Source: DASUFH01 sp036274645 (GTDB taxonomy: Bacteria; Acidobacteriota; Terriglobia; 20CM-2-55-15). From it: a stretch of 14,495 nucleotides of DNA. Location: the NCBI GenBank assembly GCA_036274645.1, contig DASUFH010000002.1, positions 1 to 14,495 on the forward strand. The letters run 5' to 3'. A program made the position numbers and the translations under genes. Below are positions 7,185-13,424 of the stretch, piece by piece. Every line of letters begins with the position of its first letter. Position 1 is the first letter of the stretch. The notes beneath the pieces were generated by a model. That model worked only from the letters and a program-made list of their open reading frames with translations, was not told where the DNA came from and did no database searches.

Positions 7185-7315
7185 CCTGCGATCTGTGCGC
7201 TGCCGACGATGGCGCCGGGATCCACTATCACGCCTTTATCGATGGAAAACACCACTGGGTCTGCGAGGCCTGCAAGAAGAAGCTGAAGGTGGAGTCGGAT
7301 CACACCGACGAATAA
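7181..7315 (+). CDS. 44-residue four-cysteine (zinc-ribbon-like) protein coupled to csrA
   Basis: ATG at 7181 overlaps the csrA TGA (ATGA), and the frame runs to TAA 7313-7315. The product begins MTCDLCAADDGAG and contains HHWVCEACKKKLKVES. It has two CxxC pairs (C3/C6 and C28/C31) separated by 21 residues, plus histidines at 15, 17, 24 and 25. This is the layout of a small treble-clef or zinc-ribbon fold. The overlap, the balanced CxxC spacing and a charged C-terminus argue for a real gene despite its size. The function is unknown. Coupling suggests that it is made together with CsrA and might bind it or an RNA, but that is inference. A longer frame through the same DNA (7195-7494) has no family features and crosses the amt terminator. 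Confidence 0.7.
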   Translation: MTCDLCAADDGAGIHYHAFIDGKHHWVCEACKKKLKVESDHTDE

Positions 7316-7399
7316 GAGCCGGCGCTACTTCCCCCCCAGCCGCCTTTGTTTCCAGATTCGCAGTTCGGCGCCGTTGCGCCTGTCCGGCGACGTTCGCCC

Positions 7400-7476
7400 A
7401 AAAAAAGGCCTCCTGGAAAAGAGGGGCGGGGGGTGTAATCCGACGGTTAGTCGGACCACCCCTCTTTCCAGGAGGC
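7400..7476 (-). terminator. Large intrinsic terminator for amt with a nested hairpin
   Basis: Read on the minus strand, GCCTCCTGG (7476-7468) pairs with CCAGGAGGC (7416-7408). The pairing continues through AAAGAGGGG/CCCCTCTTTT with one bulged base, and the hairpin ends in seven T (7406-7400). The loop carries a second hairpin (plus strand TCCGAC 7439-7444 with GTCGGA 7450-7455). On the plus strand there is no T run, so it may stop csrA-operon transcription only weakly. It lies 36 bp past the amt stop. Confidence 0.8.
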
Positions 7477-7479
7477 GGT

Positions 7480-7503
7480 GAGCGCCTTGATTGACCGGCG
7501 CTC
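7480..7503. other. Additional small hairpin after amt
   Basis: GAGCGCC (7480-7486) and GGCGCTC (7497-7503) form a 7-bp stem over a 10-nt loop, between the amt stop and its terminator. Without a T run, it may act as an RNA 3'-end stabiliser or have no role. The rest of the convergent spacer from 7316 to 7399 shows no gene. Confidence 0.4.
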
Positions 7504-7511
7504 CTTGGCCC

Positions 7512-9077
7512 CTATTTTGTACCCACGACGGGCTTCATTTCAAATGCTGGCCCGTCAGCGTACTTGTCTTTGGCGTCAATGTAGCCGATTGTGCCCATTT
7601 CCGGGATGTCCAGACCGTCCACTTCAGCGCTGGCCGGAACGCGGTTTCCGACCACGATATCGATCAGTTTAAACACGACCACCGTGATGACGCCGATGTA
7701 GAGGACGTTGGCGCCCACGCCGATCAATTCGGCCACGAGCTGTGAGGAATTGCCGTAGAAAAGACCGGTGACCGTTCCCGGCACACCGTTCAGGCCGTCG
7801 CCGTAGGTGCCGTCCGCGAACAGGCCGAGCGCAATGACACCCCACGCGCCGTTGACGCCGTGAACCGCGACCGCGCCCACCGGATCATCGATCTTGAGCG
7901 CCCGCTCGACGAAGAAGGCCGCTTCGACGACGAGAACGCCCGCAATGAGACCGATCAGACATGCGACCGGCGCGTTGACGAAGGCGCAGGGCGCCGTGAT
8001 GGCGACCAGACCCGCCAGCATGCCGTTGCACATCATGCTCGGATCCGGCTTGTTTGAGCGGACCTTCCACATCCAGAGTGTGGCCGCCAGAGCGCCGGTG
8101 GCGGACGCCAGCATGGTATTCGTGGCCACGATTGCAATGCGGAGATCCGAGCCGGCCAGCGTCGAGCCCGGATTGAATCCGAACCACCCGAAGGCAAGAA
8201 TGAACGTTCCAATCACAGCCATGGGAATGTTGTGGCCGGGAATCGGATTGGCGGAACCGTCGGCGTTGTATTTACCGATTCGCGGTCCGAGCATCCAGGC
8301 CGAGACCAGCCCGATGACACCTCCGGTCAGATGCACCACGGACGATCCGGCGAAGTCCACGTGGCCGTGGCCCAGTCCGAAATTCGATCCCAGAGTGGCC
8401 AGCCAGCCGCCGCCCCACACCCAGTTGCCATAAATGGGGTACATGATCGTCCCGACGCAAATGCCATAGAGGAAGAACGACGAGTACTTCCACCGCTCGG
8501 CCAGAGCGCCCGTCGGAATCGTTGCCGTGGTATCCATGAACACCATCTGGAAGAGGAAGAGCGTGAACACCGCGACGTCATAGGACGTGCCCGACAGGAA
8601 AAATCCCGTTCCGCCGAACAGGCCGAACGTCTTGCCGAACAGCGTAATCGAGTACTCCTGGTTCAACCCGGCATAGCCACCCAGGGTGCCAAGCGCGCCC
8701 ACTCCCCCAAACATCAGCGCGAAGCCGCAAACGTAAAAACCCAACATGCCCAGCGGGTAGATCATCATGTTCATGGCCATGGTATGCGCCACGTTCTTGG
8801 CCCGCGTGAGCCCGGTTTCCACCATCGCGAAACCAGCCTGCATGAACATCACGAGAAAGCCCGTGAGGAGCGTCCACATCATGTTAATCGCGACTTTGTT
8901 ATGCCCAACCGCTCCCGCGATCTCTTCGACGGTGGGCTTTCCGGCATCTTTAGCGGGTACGTCCGAGATCGCGCCGGTGCTGCCACCCGACGGGTCCGGG
9001 GTGGGCGCGGTGTCCTGCGCCCAGCCTGATGACGAGAAGGCAAGCAGCAGTATGAAAATCGATGCAAGCCGTTTCAT
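7512..9077 (-). CDS. amt: Ammonium transporter, Amt/MEP/Rh family
   Basis: This is a trimeric inner-membrane ammonium channel/transporter with eleven expected membrane spans after a cleaved signal peptide (MKRLASIFILLLAFSSSGWAQ). Numbered from the chosen start, hallmarks are D241 in DFAGSSVVH, the pore twin histidines H249 and H406 (AVHGVNGAWG), FGWFGFNPGS at 296-305 and MDTTATIPTGALAER at 181-195. At 521 residues it is longer than minimal Amt proteins because of a Pro/Gly/Asp-rich periplasmic lead (about 21-55) and a C-terminal tail. An upstream ATG (9086) directly abuts AAGGAG and cannot use it; the ATG at 9077 lies 9 nt from AAGGAG (9092-9087) and begins the signal peptide, so 9077 is preferred. 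No PII gene (glnK) is adjacent. Confidence 0.95.
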   Translation of the reverse strand: MKRLASIFILLLAFSSSGWAQDTAPTPDPSGGSTGAISDVPAKDAGKPTVEEIAGAVGHNKVAINMMWTLLTGFLVMFMQAGFAMVETGLTRAKNVAHTMAMNMMIYPLGMLGFYVCGFALMFGGVGALGTLGGYAGLNQEYSITLFGKTFGLFGGTGFFLSGTSYDVAVFTLFLFQMVFMDTTATIPTGALAERWKYSSFFLYGICVGTIMYPIYGNWVWGGGWLATLGSNFGLGHGHVDFAGSSVVHLTGGVIGLVSAWMLGPRIGKYNADGSANPIPGHNIPMAVIGTFILAFGWFGFNPGSTLAGSDLRIAIVATNTMLASATGALAATLWMWKVRSNKPDPSMMCNGMLAGLVAITAPCAFVNAPVACLIGLIAGVLVVEAAFFVERALKIDDPVGAVAVHGVNGAWGVIALGLFADGTYGDGLNGVPGTVTGLFYGNSSQLVAELIGVGANVLYIGVITVVVFKLIDIVVGNRVPASAEVDGLDIPEMGTIGYIDAKDKYADGPAFEMKPVVGTK

Positions 9078-9193
9078 GGAAAACATCTCCTTAAGTTCCT
9101 CAAAAAATTTAATCGGTCCACCAAATGGATTCGGTCCTGTTTCTGTAACGGAGCTTGCCGGCGCGGTTGACGGTTCGGTGTCGTTGCATAAAC

Positions 9194-9240
9194 AAAAAAG
9201 CCCTTGGGCTGCCTTTGCGAGTTCAAAGACAAAACCAAGG
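9194..9240 (-). terminator. Intrinsic terminator-like hairpin in the amt leader, nearest to amt
   Basis: On the minus strand CCTTGG (9240-9235) pairs with CCAAGG (9207-9202), enclosing an inner stem CTTTG/CAAAG (9228-9224 with 9217-9213) over a 6-nt loop. GC and six T (9199-9194) follow. A shorter alternative hairpin, AGCCC-AA-GGGCT, uses the same 3' arm and the same T run. It stands about 115 nt before the amt start codon, after the candidate promoter. Confidence 0.55.
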
Positions 9241-9275
9241 ACTTCGGCGTCAAGCGCGGCGACGTAATACCAAAT

Positions 9276-9324
9276 AAAAAAAGCCCTTCAACCCTGCTTT
9301 AAAAAACCTGCTTCAGGATTGAGG
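9276..9324 (-). terminator. Intrinsic terminator in the amt upstream region (long stem)
   Basis: On the minus strand CCTCAATCCTG (9324-9314) pairs with CAGGGTTGAAGG (9296-9285). The stem has eleven pairs, one bulged A and one G-U, and is followed by GC and seven T (9282-9276). It may end the methyltransferase transcript, or act on a leader RNA that starts within this region. It shares its 5' arm with the shorter hairpin at 9301-9317, so the two folds exclude each other. Confidence 0.65.
9301..9317 (-). terminator. Short terminator-like hairpin nested in the previous one
   Basis: On the minus strand CCTG (9317-9314) pairs with CAGG (9310-9307) across an AAG loop, followed directly by six T (9306-9301). 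The stem is weak on its own. It matters mainly as an alternative fold competing for the arm of the longer terminator. Confidence 0.35.
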
Positions 9325-9368
9325 ACCTCGTTGTCTGACGGCGCGCACTTCGTTGTGACGCGAGCAAA

Positions 9369-9397
9369 CTATTAAACGAACCAAAGATTTGTGTCAA
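9369..9397 (-). promoter_or_regulatory. Candidate promoter for the amt leader RNA
   Basis: On the minus strand a perfect TTGACA (9397-9392) overlaps the methyltransferase stop codon. Downstream are TTTAAT (9376-9371, 5/6 match, 15-bp spacer) and TAATAG (9374-9369, 3/6 match, 17-bp spacer). Transcription would begin near 9362 and run about 285 nt through the three terminator-like structures before amt. The 307-bp spacer 9087-9393 contains no gene. Its remaining part holds a direct repeat, TCGGTCC at 9113-9119 and 9131-9137 (plus strand). Confidence 0.5.
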
Positions 9398-10188
9398 TAC
9401 AATTTTGTTGGATTCGGCCCCCCGTCGATCCAGAGCGTCCGGGCGGTTAGCTGGCGATGATTGAGGCCTGACGCTTTGTCCATCCGGGCCAGCCATTCCG
9501 GCAATTCGACCGGGAAGCGCCAGGCGTCTTCACGGCCTCCAGCCGCGATCCAGAGTTCGGCCCATTCATCCCACCAGGGGGTTGGCCGCCGGGCGATGGG
9601 TTCAATCAGAAGCGCGGAAGAGCCGCGTTTTGCCGCGTCCAGCAGGACCGAGCGGATCCGGTTCCGCGCGGCGTCAGTGAGTTCGTTGATGGTGAACGCG
9701 GCGATCACCGCGGCGCCGGCGGGGATGGCGACGCGTTCGATATCGGCGCACTGGGCTGTTCCATCGAGTCCAAGCGTGCGATAGGTCCAGCGCGCTTCCT
9801 GAACCGCCCAGGGATGAATGTCGAAGCCACGGAGCGGTCCCGGCCGTAAGCCTGCGCCGGCCGCCTCAATCGCCCAGGCGACCCCCGCCGCGCCGGTCCC
9901 ACAGCCGAGATCGAGGATCCGCGCGCTGGCCGCAGCGGCCACCCCCAGAGCCCGGATGATCTCCCGGGTCAGGAGGAACCGTAACGGCGAGAAGTACAGC
10001 GCAAACGCCGCCCGTTTGCCGGCGCCGTCGAATACCGATCCCGCGCCGAGGCGATCCCGACGTTCGACATAGAGCGAAGACAGCGCCTGGACGGCGCGCC
10101 GCACGTCCTGAAAGCGTAGTTCGCGCATATGGCGCGCCTCGAGAGCCGCCAGCCAGTTGTCTACCGGGTCCATGCCGTTAAAATACAT
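9394..10188 (-). CDS. Class I SAM-dependent methyltransferase, distantly Rsm22-like
   Basis: The 264-residue protein has a Rossmann-type SAM site: ILDLGCGTGAAG (91-102, motif I), an acidic residue ending the second strand in GFDIHP (D123), AQCADIE (146-151), and AFTINELTDAARNRI (164-178) where motif IV is expected, then LLIEP (194-198). The preceding GKRAAFALYFSPLRFLLTREI and the NEL...EP layout recall Rsm22-type ribosomal methyltransferases. The cysteine cluster of full-length Rsm22 is absent and the match is only by eye, so the substrate is open. Two starts are possible, ATG 10188 or the ATG at 10173 (MDPVDNW); neither has a clear ribosome site. It runs divergently from the ECF sigma gene across an 89-bp spacer. 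Confidence 0.8.
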   Translation of the reverse strand: MYFNGMDPVDNWLAALEARHMRELRFQDVRRAVQALSSLYVERRDRLGAGSVFDGAGKRAAFALYFSPLRFLLTREIIRALGVAAAASARILDLGCGTGAAGVAWAIEAAGAGLRPGPLRGFDIHPWAVQEARWTYRTLGLDGTAQCADIERVAIPAGAAVIAAFTINELTDAARNRIRSVLLDAAKRGSSALLIEPIARRPTPWWDEWAELWIAAGGREDAWRFPVELPEWLARMDKASGLNHRQLTARTLWIDGGPNPTKLY

Positions 10189-10250
10189 CTGCAGGATCGT
10201 AAAGTTTTTCTAATAAACAGGACTTCCCGGTCGTTAACTCTTGCGAAGGC

Positions 10251-10268
10251 TCACGGTTGGAGCCGTGA
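10251..10268. promoter_or_regulatory. Dyad upstream of the ECF sigma gene
   Basis: TCACGG (10251-10256) and CCGTGA (10263-10268) form a 6-bp inverted repeat with a 6-bp loop, ending 9 bp before the predicted TTG start. It may be an operator for the divergent pair or a leader hairpin. No convincing ECF-type or housekeeping promoter could be assigned in this spacer. Confidence 0.35.
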
Positions 10269-10277
10269 ACATCGTGA

Positions 10278-10826
10278 TTGAGCGCAGAATTTGAAGAATC
10301 GGGTTTTGAAGAATCGGATGAACGCGTGAACGAAAACTCCCGGTCCCAGTGGATCGTGAACGCTCTGGACGTTCATGAAGCCTCATTGATCCGCTACGCC
10401 ACCTGGATTCTCGGCGACCTTGAACAGGCGAGAGAAGTGGTTCAGGAGACGTTCCTGCGCCTGTGCAGGGAGAAGGACCCCGTTCGTCTGGAAGGATATC
10501 TTGCCCAGTGGCTCTTCACGGTGTGCCGGAATATTGCCTTCGATACACGCAAGAAGGAGGCTCGAATGAAGCCTGCCGGTAATGTGGAGAACTTGAACGC
10601 CAGCGTTCCGCCGCCGCAGACGGCCGGAGACATCTTCCGGTTGCTCGACGGCCTGCCGAAGAACCAGCGTGAAGTCGTGTACCTCAAGTTCCAGTGCGAT
10701 CTCAGTTACAAGGAGATCAGTGAAATCACCCGTTTGACCGTCACCAACGTCGGGTTCCTGATTCACACGGCGCTGAAAAACATCCGCAAGCAGGTGCTGT
10801 CCGAGCCGATCAGGAGGACTCTATGA
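10278..10826 (+). CDS. RNA polymerase sigma factor, ECF subfamily
   Basis: The product of about 182 residues has the two domains of ECF sigma factors. Region 2 lies at about 32-97 (LIRYATWILGDLEQAREVVQ, then WLFTVCRNIAFDTRKK, which would read the -10 element). Region 4 lies at about 118-170 (LLDGLPKNQREVVYLKF, then LSYKEISEITRLTVTNVGFL, the helix-turn-helix for the -35). The start is uncertain: a TGA precedes the TTG at 10278 in frame and no ribosome site is obvious. A GTG at 10326 would remove an acidic 16-residue lead made by a 15-bp tandem repeat. Its stop overlaps the next ATG (ATGA, 10823-10826), so it is co-translated with a protein carrying an anti-sigma-like N-terminus. Confidence 0.9.
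   Translation: MSAEFEESGFEESDERVNENSRSQWIVNALDVHEASLIRYATWILGDLEQAREVVQETFLRLCREKDPVRLEGYLAQWLFTVCRNIAFDTRKKEARMKPAGNVENLNASVPPPQTAGDIFRLLDGLPKNQREVVYLKFQCDLSYKEISEITRLTVTNVGFLIHTALKNIRKQVLSEPIRRTL
10290..10319 (+). repeat. Two 15-bp tandem units at the start of the sigma gene
   Basis: TTTGAAGAATCGGGT (10290-10304) is followed directly by TTTGAAGAATCGGAT (10305-10319), one base different. In frame, they encode FEESG-FEESD. The duplication keeps frame and lies before the conserved sigma region, so it adds to the doubt about where translation begins. Confidence 0.7.
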
Positions 10827-13357
10827 ATATCAACTATGACGATCCCAAATGGACCGCCTATGTGCTCGGCGAGTTGAACGCCGGGGAGCGGCAGGCCGTC
10901 GAAAGGGAACTGGAAGCCTCCGAAGAACTGCGAGCGTTTGTCGAGGAACTGCAGATTGCCGCTTTCGCCATGAAGGACGCCGTCGCGCGGGAAGGGACGC
11001 TGAGTCTGACGTTTCAGCAGAGGAAAGCGGTGCGCGCCGCCGCGGCCGAGCCGGCGGTAAGCCGCTGGTTCGGTCCCGCCGCCCGCTGGGCTGTCGGACT
11101 GGCTGCCGCAGCCAGCGTTGCGCTTCTGATTGCCCCGTCGTTGTGGCGGAACGGGCCGGTCGAAGAACCCACGCAGATGGCGAAAAACCTGGCTCACGCC
11201 GGGGCAGCCGCCGATGAGCGTTCTGTTCCCGGTGCGGATCGCGTTACGCCACCGGCGCCGGCCGGAAAGGCCTCCGAAGCGGCGCCCGCCGGCCCGGTTC
11301 GTGAGGAAGCAAAGGTTGAACTGAGCGCGAAGGCCGCGGTTCCCTCCGAAGCGGCGCCGGGCGCCGCCATCTCGCAGGCGAAGAAGGCATTGAATTCTCC
11401 CGAGGGACAGGTTCGTGATCGAGCCGCTCAGGGCCAGGCGCAGGTGGACAGTTTGCAGGGGCTTCCCGCGCCTGTTATCGCGGCACCGCCAAGTCTGGTT
11501 GCCCAAAATGCCTCTCCGATTGCGGCTGAGGCTCGCGGAGGCAGAGGTGGTGGCGCCGCTGGAGGCGCCGGTGGAGGCGCCGGTGGAGGCGGGGGCGCTG
11601 GAAAGGTTGCCGGTATTGGCGAGAGCGCCGGCCCGGGTCCCGGCCGGGAAGCTCGTATCGGTGGAAGCGGAATTGGTAGCGGTCAGGGAATCGGGAGCGG
11701 CATCGGTGACGGCAATGGTCATGGAATCGGTCCGGGTGCATCGGCGGGAGCAGCGGCGCCGCAATTCTCGCAGCTCCAACTGGCCCCGCCGCCAGTGGCG
11801 GTCGCTCAACGCGCCGCGCCGTCGGCGCCGATGCCGACCGCGCCGGTTCCGCCGGTCGGAATCGGAACCGTTGTTCCCGGTCCGAACAACTCGGTGGCGT
11901 CGCGACTGGACGGGCCGAACAATGAAACGTATGACCTGATCGGCGACAACCCGTTCATCTTTGTCAGCAGACAGCAGGTGGCCACGTTCTCGAGTGATGT
12001 GGATACGGCGTCTTACGCCAACATCCGCCGGTTCATCAACGCCGGGCAACTGCCGCCTCGCGCCGCGGTACGGATAGAAGAGCTGGTGAACTATTTCACC
12101 TACGACTATCCCCGGGCCGGCAGCGATCATCCGATCACGGCCAACATCGAAGCAGCCCCCGCGCCCTGGAATCCCGAGCACCGATTGGTTCGTGTCGGCA
12201 TCAAAGCCAAAGACGCGCAGATCGGCGAGAAGCCCAGCAATCTGGTGTTCCTGATCGACGTGTCCGGTTCGATGGAGCCGGCCGAGCGGCTTCCGCTGCT
12301 CAAGAGCGGGCTGCGCATGCTGGCGCAGCGGCTCACGGAAAACGATCGCGTTTCGATCGTCACGTATTCCGGTCAGTCGGGCGTCGCGCTGCCGCCGACT
12401 AACGGAACGCGAAAGGATGTCATCCTTCAGGCAATCGACAGCCTGCGCGCCGAAGGCTCCACCAACGGAGGCGAAGGTATCCGTACCGCCTACAGCCTGG
12501 CGGCCTCGAACTTCATTCGCGGCGGTGTGAATCGCGTCGTCCTCATGACCGACGGCGATTTCAATGTGGGGATCACCAATCAGAACGATCTCGTCCGCCT
12601 GATCGAAGACCAGGCGCGGACCGGCGTCTTCCTGAGCGTCCTCGGCGTGGGCACGGGCAACGTCAAGGATTCGACCATGGAGCAGCTCGCCGACCACGGC
12701 AACGGGCAGTATGCCTACATCGATTCGTTGAACGAAGCCCGCAAGGTGCTGGTCGACCAGATGGGCGGAACGTTGATCACCGTGGCCAAAGACGTGAAGC
12801 TGCAGGTGGAGTTCAATCCGGCGCAGGTCAGCGCCTACCGGCTGGTCGGTTACGAGAACCGCGTGCTGACATCGCCGGATTTCAACGACGATCGCAAAGA
12901 CGCCGGCGACATGGGCGCGGGCCATACCGTGACGGCCCTGTTTGAAGTCGTGCCGGTCGGTGTTGAGATCAACAACTTTCCCGGAGCGGGCCCGTTGCGC
13001 TATCAGCCGGAGCCGTCGCGCGCGGTTCCGGCGGTCAACGCGACAGTCGCAAAGGAACTGCTGAACCTCCGGATCCGGTACAAGGATCCCGAAGGCGCCG
13101 AAAGCAAGCTGATCGACTTTCCGCTGGTCGACCGCGGCCAGGCGTTTGCGAGCGCGAGTGTCGATTTCCGGTTTGCCGCGGCCGTCGCCGAGTTCGGCAT
13201 GCTGCTGCGCGATTCTCCGTACCGCGGCGCGTCGAGCTGGACATCGGTGATTTCCGTTGCCCGCGAAAGCCGCGGTTCCGATCGGGAAGGGTATCGCGAA
13301 GAATTCATCCGGCTGGTTGAACGGTGCGCGGAACTGGCGCGAGTAGCTGTTCGCTAG
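10823..13357 (+). CDS. Membrane vWA (YfbK-type) protein with anti-sigma-like N-terminus
   Basis: An 844-residue protein with an unusual layout. Residues 1-60 (DDPKWTAYVLGELNAGERQA, then ELEASEELRAFVEEL) look like the helical, cysteine-free N-terminus of membrane anti-sigma factors. One membrane span follows (about 87-106). Next comes a long Pro/Ala then Gly-rich region (about 111-365). A YfbK-type N-terminal block is at about 370-430 (IGDNPFIFV, DVDTASYANIRRF, GQLPPRAAVRIEELVNYF). The vWA domain is at about 472-650, with a complete metal site: DVSGS (479-483), T547, and D577 in MTDGD. A YfbK C-terminal-type region runs to the end. The expected topology is N-terminus in the cytoplasm and vWA outside. 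AGGAGG lies 5 nt before the ATG, and overlap with the sigma gene supports partnership. That the N-terminus binds the sigma factor is inference. Confidence 0.88.
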   Translation: MNINYDDPKWTAYVLGELNAGERQAVERELEASEELRAFVEELQIAAFAMKDAVAREGTLSLTFQQRKAVRAAAAEPAVSRWFGPAARWAVGLAAAASVALLIAPSLWRNGPVEEPTQMAKNLAHAGAAADERSVPGADRVTPPAPAGKASEAAPAGPVREEAKVELSAKAAVPSEAAPGAAISQAKKALNSPEGQVRDRAAQGQAQVDSLQGLPAPVIAAPPSLVAQNASPIAAEARGGRGGGAAGGAGGGAGGGGGAGKVAGIGESAGPGPGREARIGGSGIGSGQGIGSGIGDGNGHGIGPGASAGAAAPQFSQLQLAPPPVAVAQRAAPSAPMPTAPVPPVGIGTVVPGPNNSVASRLDGPNNETYDLIGDNPFIFVSRQQVATFSSDVDTASYANIRRFINAGQLPPRAAVRIEELVNYFTYDYPRAGSDHPITANIEAAPAPWNPEHRLVRVGIKAKDAQIGEKPSNLVFLIDVSGSMEPAERLPLLKSGLRMLAQRLTENDRVSIVTYSGQSGVALPPTNGTRKDVILQAIDSLRAEGSTNGGEGIRTAYSLAASNFIRGGVNRVVLMTDGDFNVGITNQNDLVRLIEDQARTGVFLSVLGVGTGNVKDSTMEQLADHGNGQYAYIDSLNEARKVLVDQMGGTLITVAKDVKLQVEFNPAQVSAYRLVGYENRVLTSPDFNDDRKDAGDMGAGHTVTALFEVVPVGVEINNFPGAGPLRYQPEPSRAVPAVNATVAKELLNLRIRYKDPEGAESKLIDFPLVDRGQAFASASVDFRFAAAVAEFGMLLRDSPYRGASSWTSVISVARESRGSDREGYREEFIRLVERCAELARVAVR
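11561..11584 (+). repeat. 12-bp tandem repeats encoding part of the Gly-rich linker
   Basis: GGAGGCGCCGGT is present at 11561-11572 and 11573-11584, and a partial third copy begins at 11585. The units are in frame and encode GGAG repeats, so linker length may vary between strains without breaking the gene. Compositional bias continues to about 11740. Confidence 0.65.
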
Positions 13358-13424
13358 GCCAATTGCGCTACAGGTATTTGAGGGGTTGGACCCTTTAGAC
13401 AGGTGTGAGCTTTTAGGAGGCCAT

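Noticed and set aside
7195..7494. 99-residue plus-strand frame after csrA
   Set aside because: It is Arg-rich, passes through the amt terminator hairpin, and conflicts with the 44-residue CxxC gene that overlaps csrA properly.
9202..9230. GG-N10-GC pattern upstream of amt as a sigma-54 promoter
   Set aside because: Only the two minimal dinucleotides fit (GGCAGCCCAAGGGC on the minus strand). The flanking TGGCAC/TTGC consensus is absent, and the site lies in a terminator hairpin.
11530..11750. Short GGN repeats as a possible CRISPR or structural DNA repeat array
   Set aside because: The units are 12 bp, contiguous, in frame and encode a Gly-rich linker; there are no spacers.
10763..12925. 720-residue minus-strand open frame
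   Set aside because: It lies wholly antisense to the sigma/vWA genes, has low-complexity His/Arg/Gly composition and no family features. Long antisense frames arise from the GC-rich codon bias.
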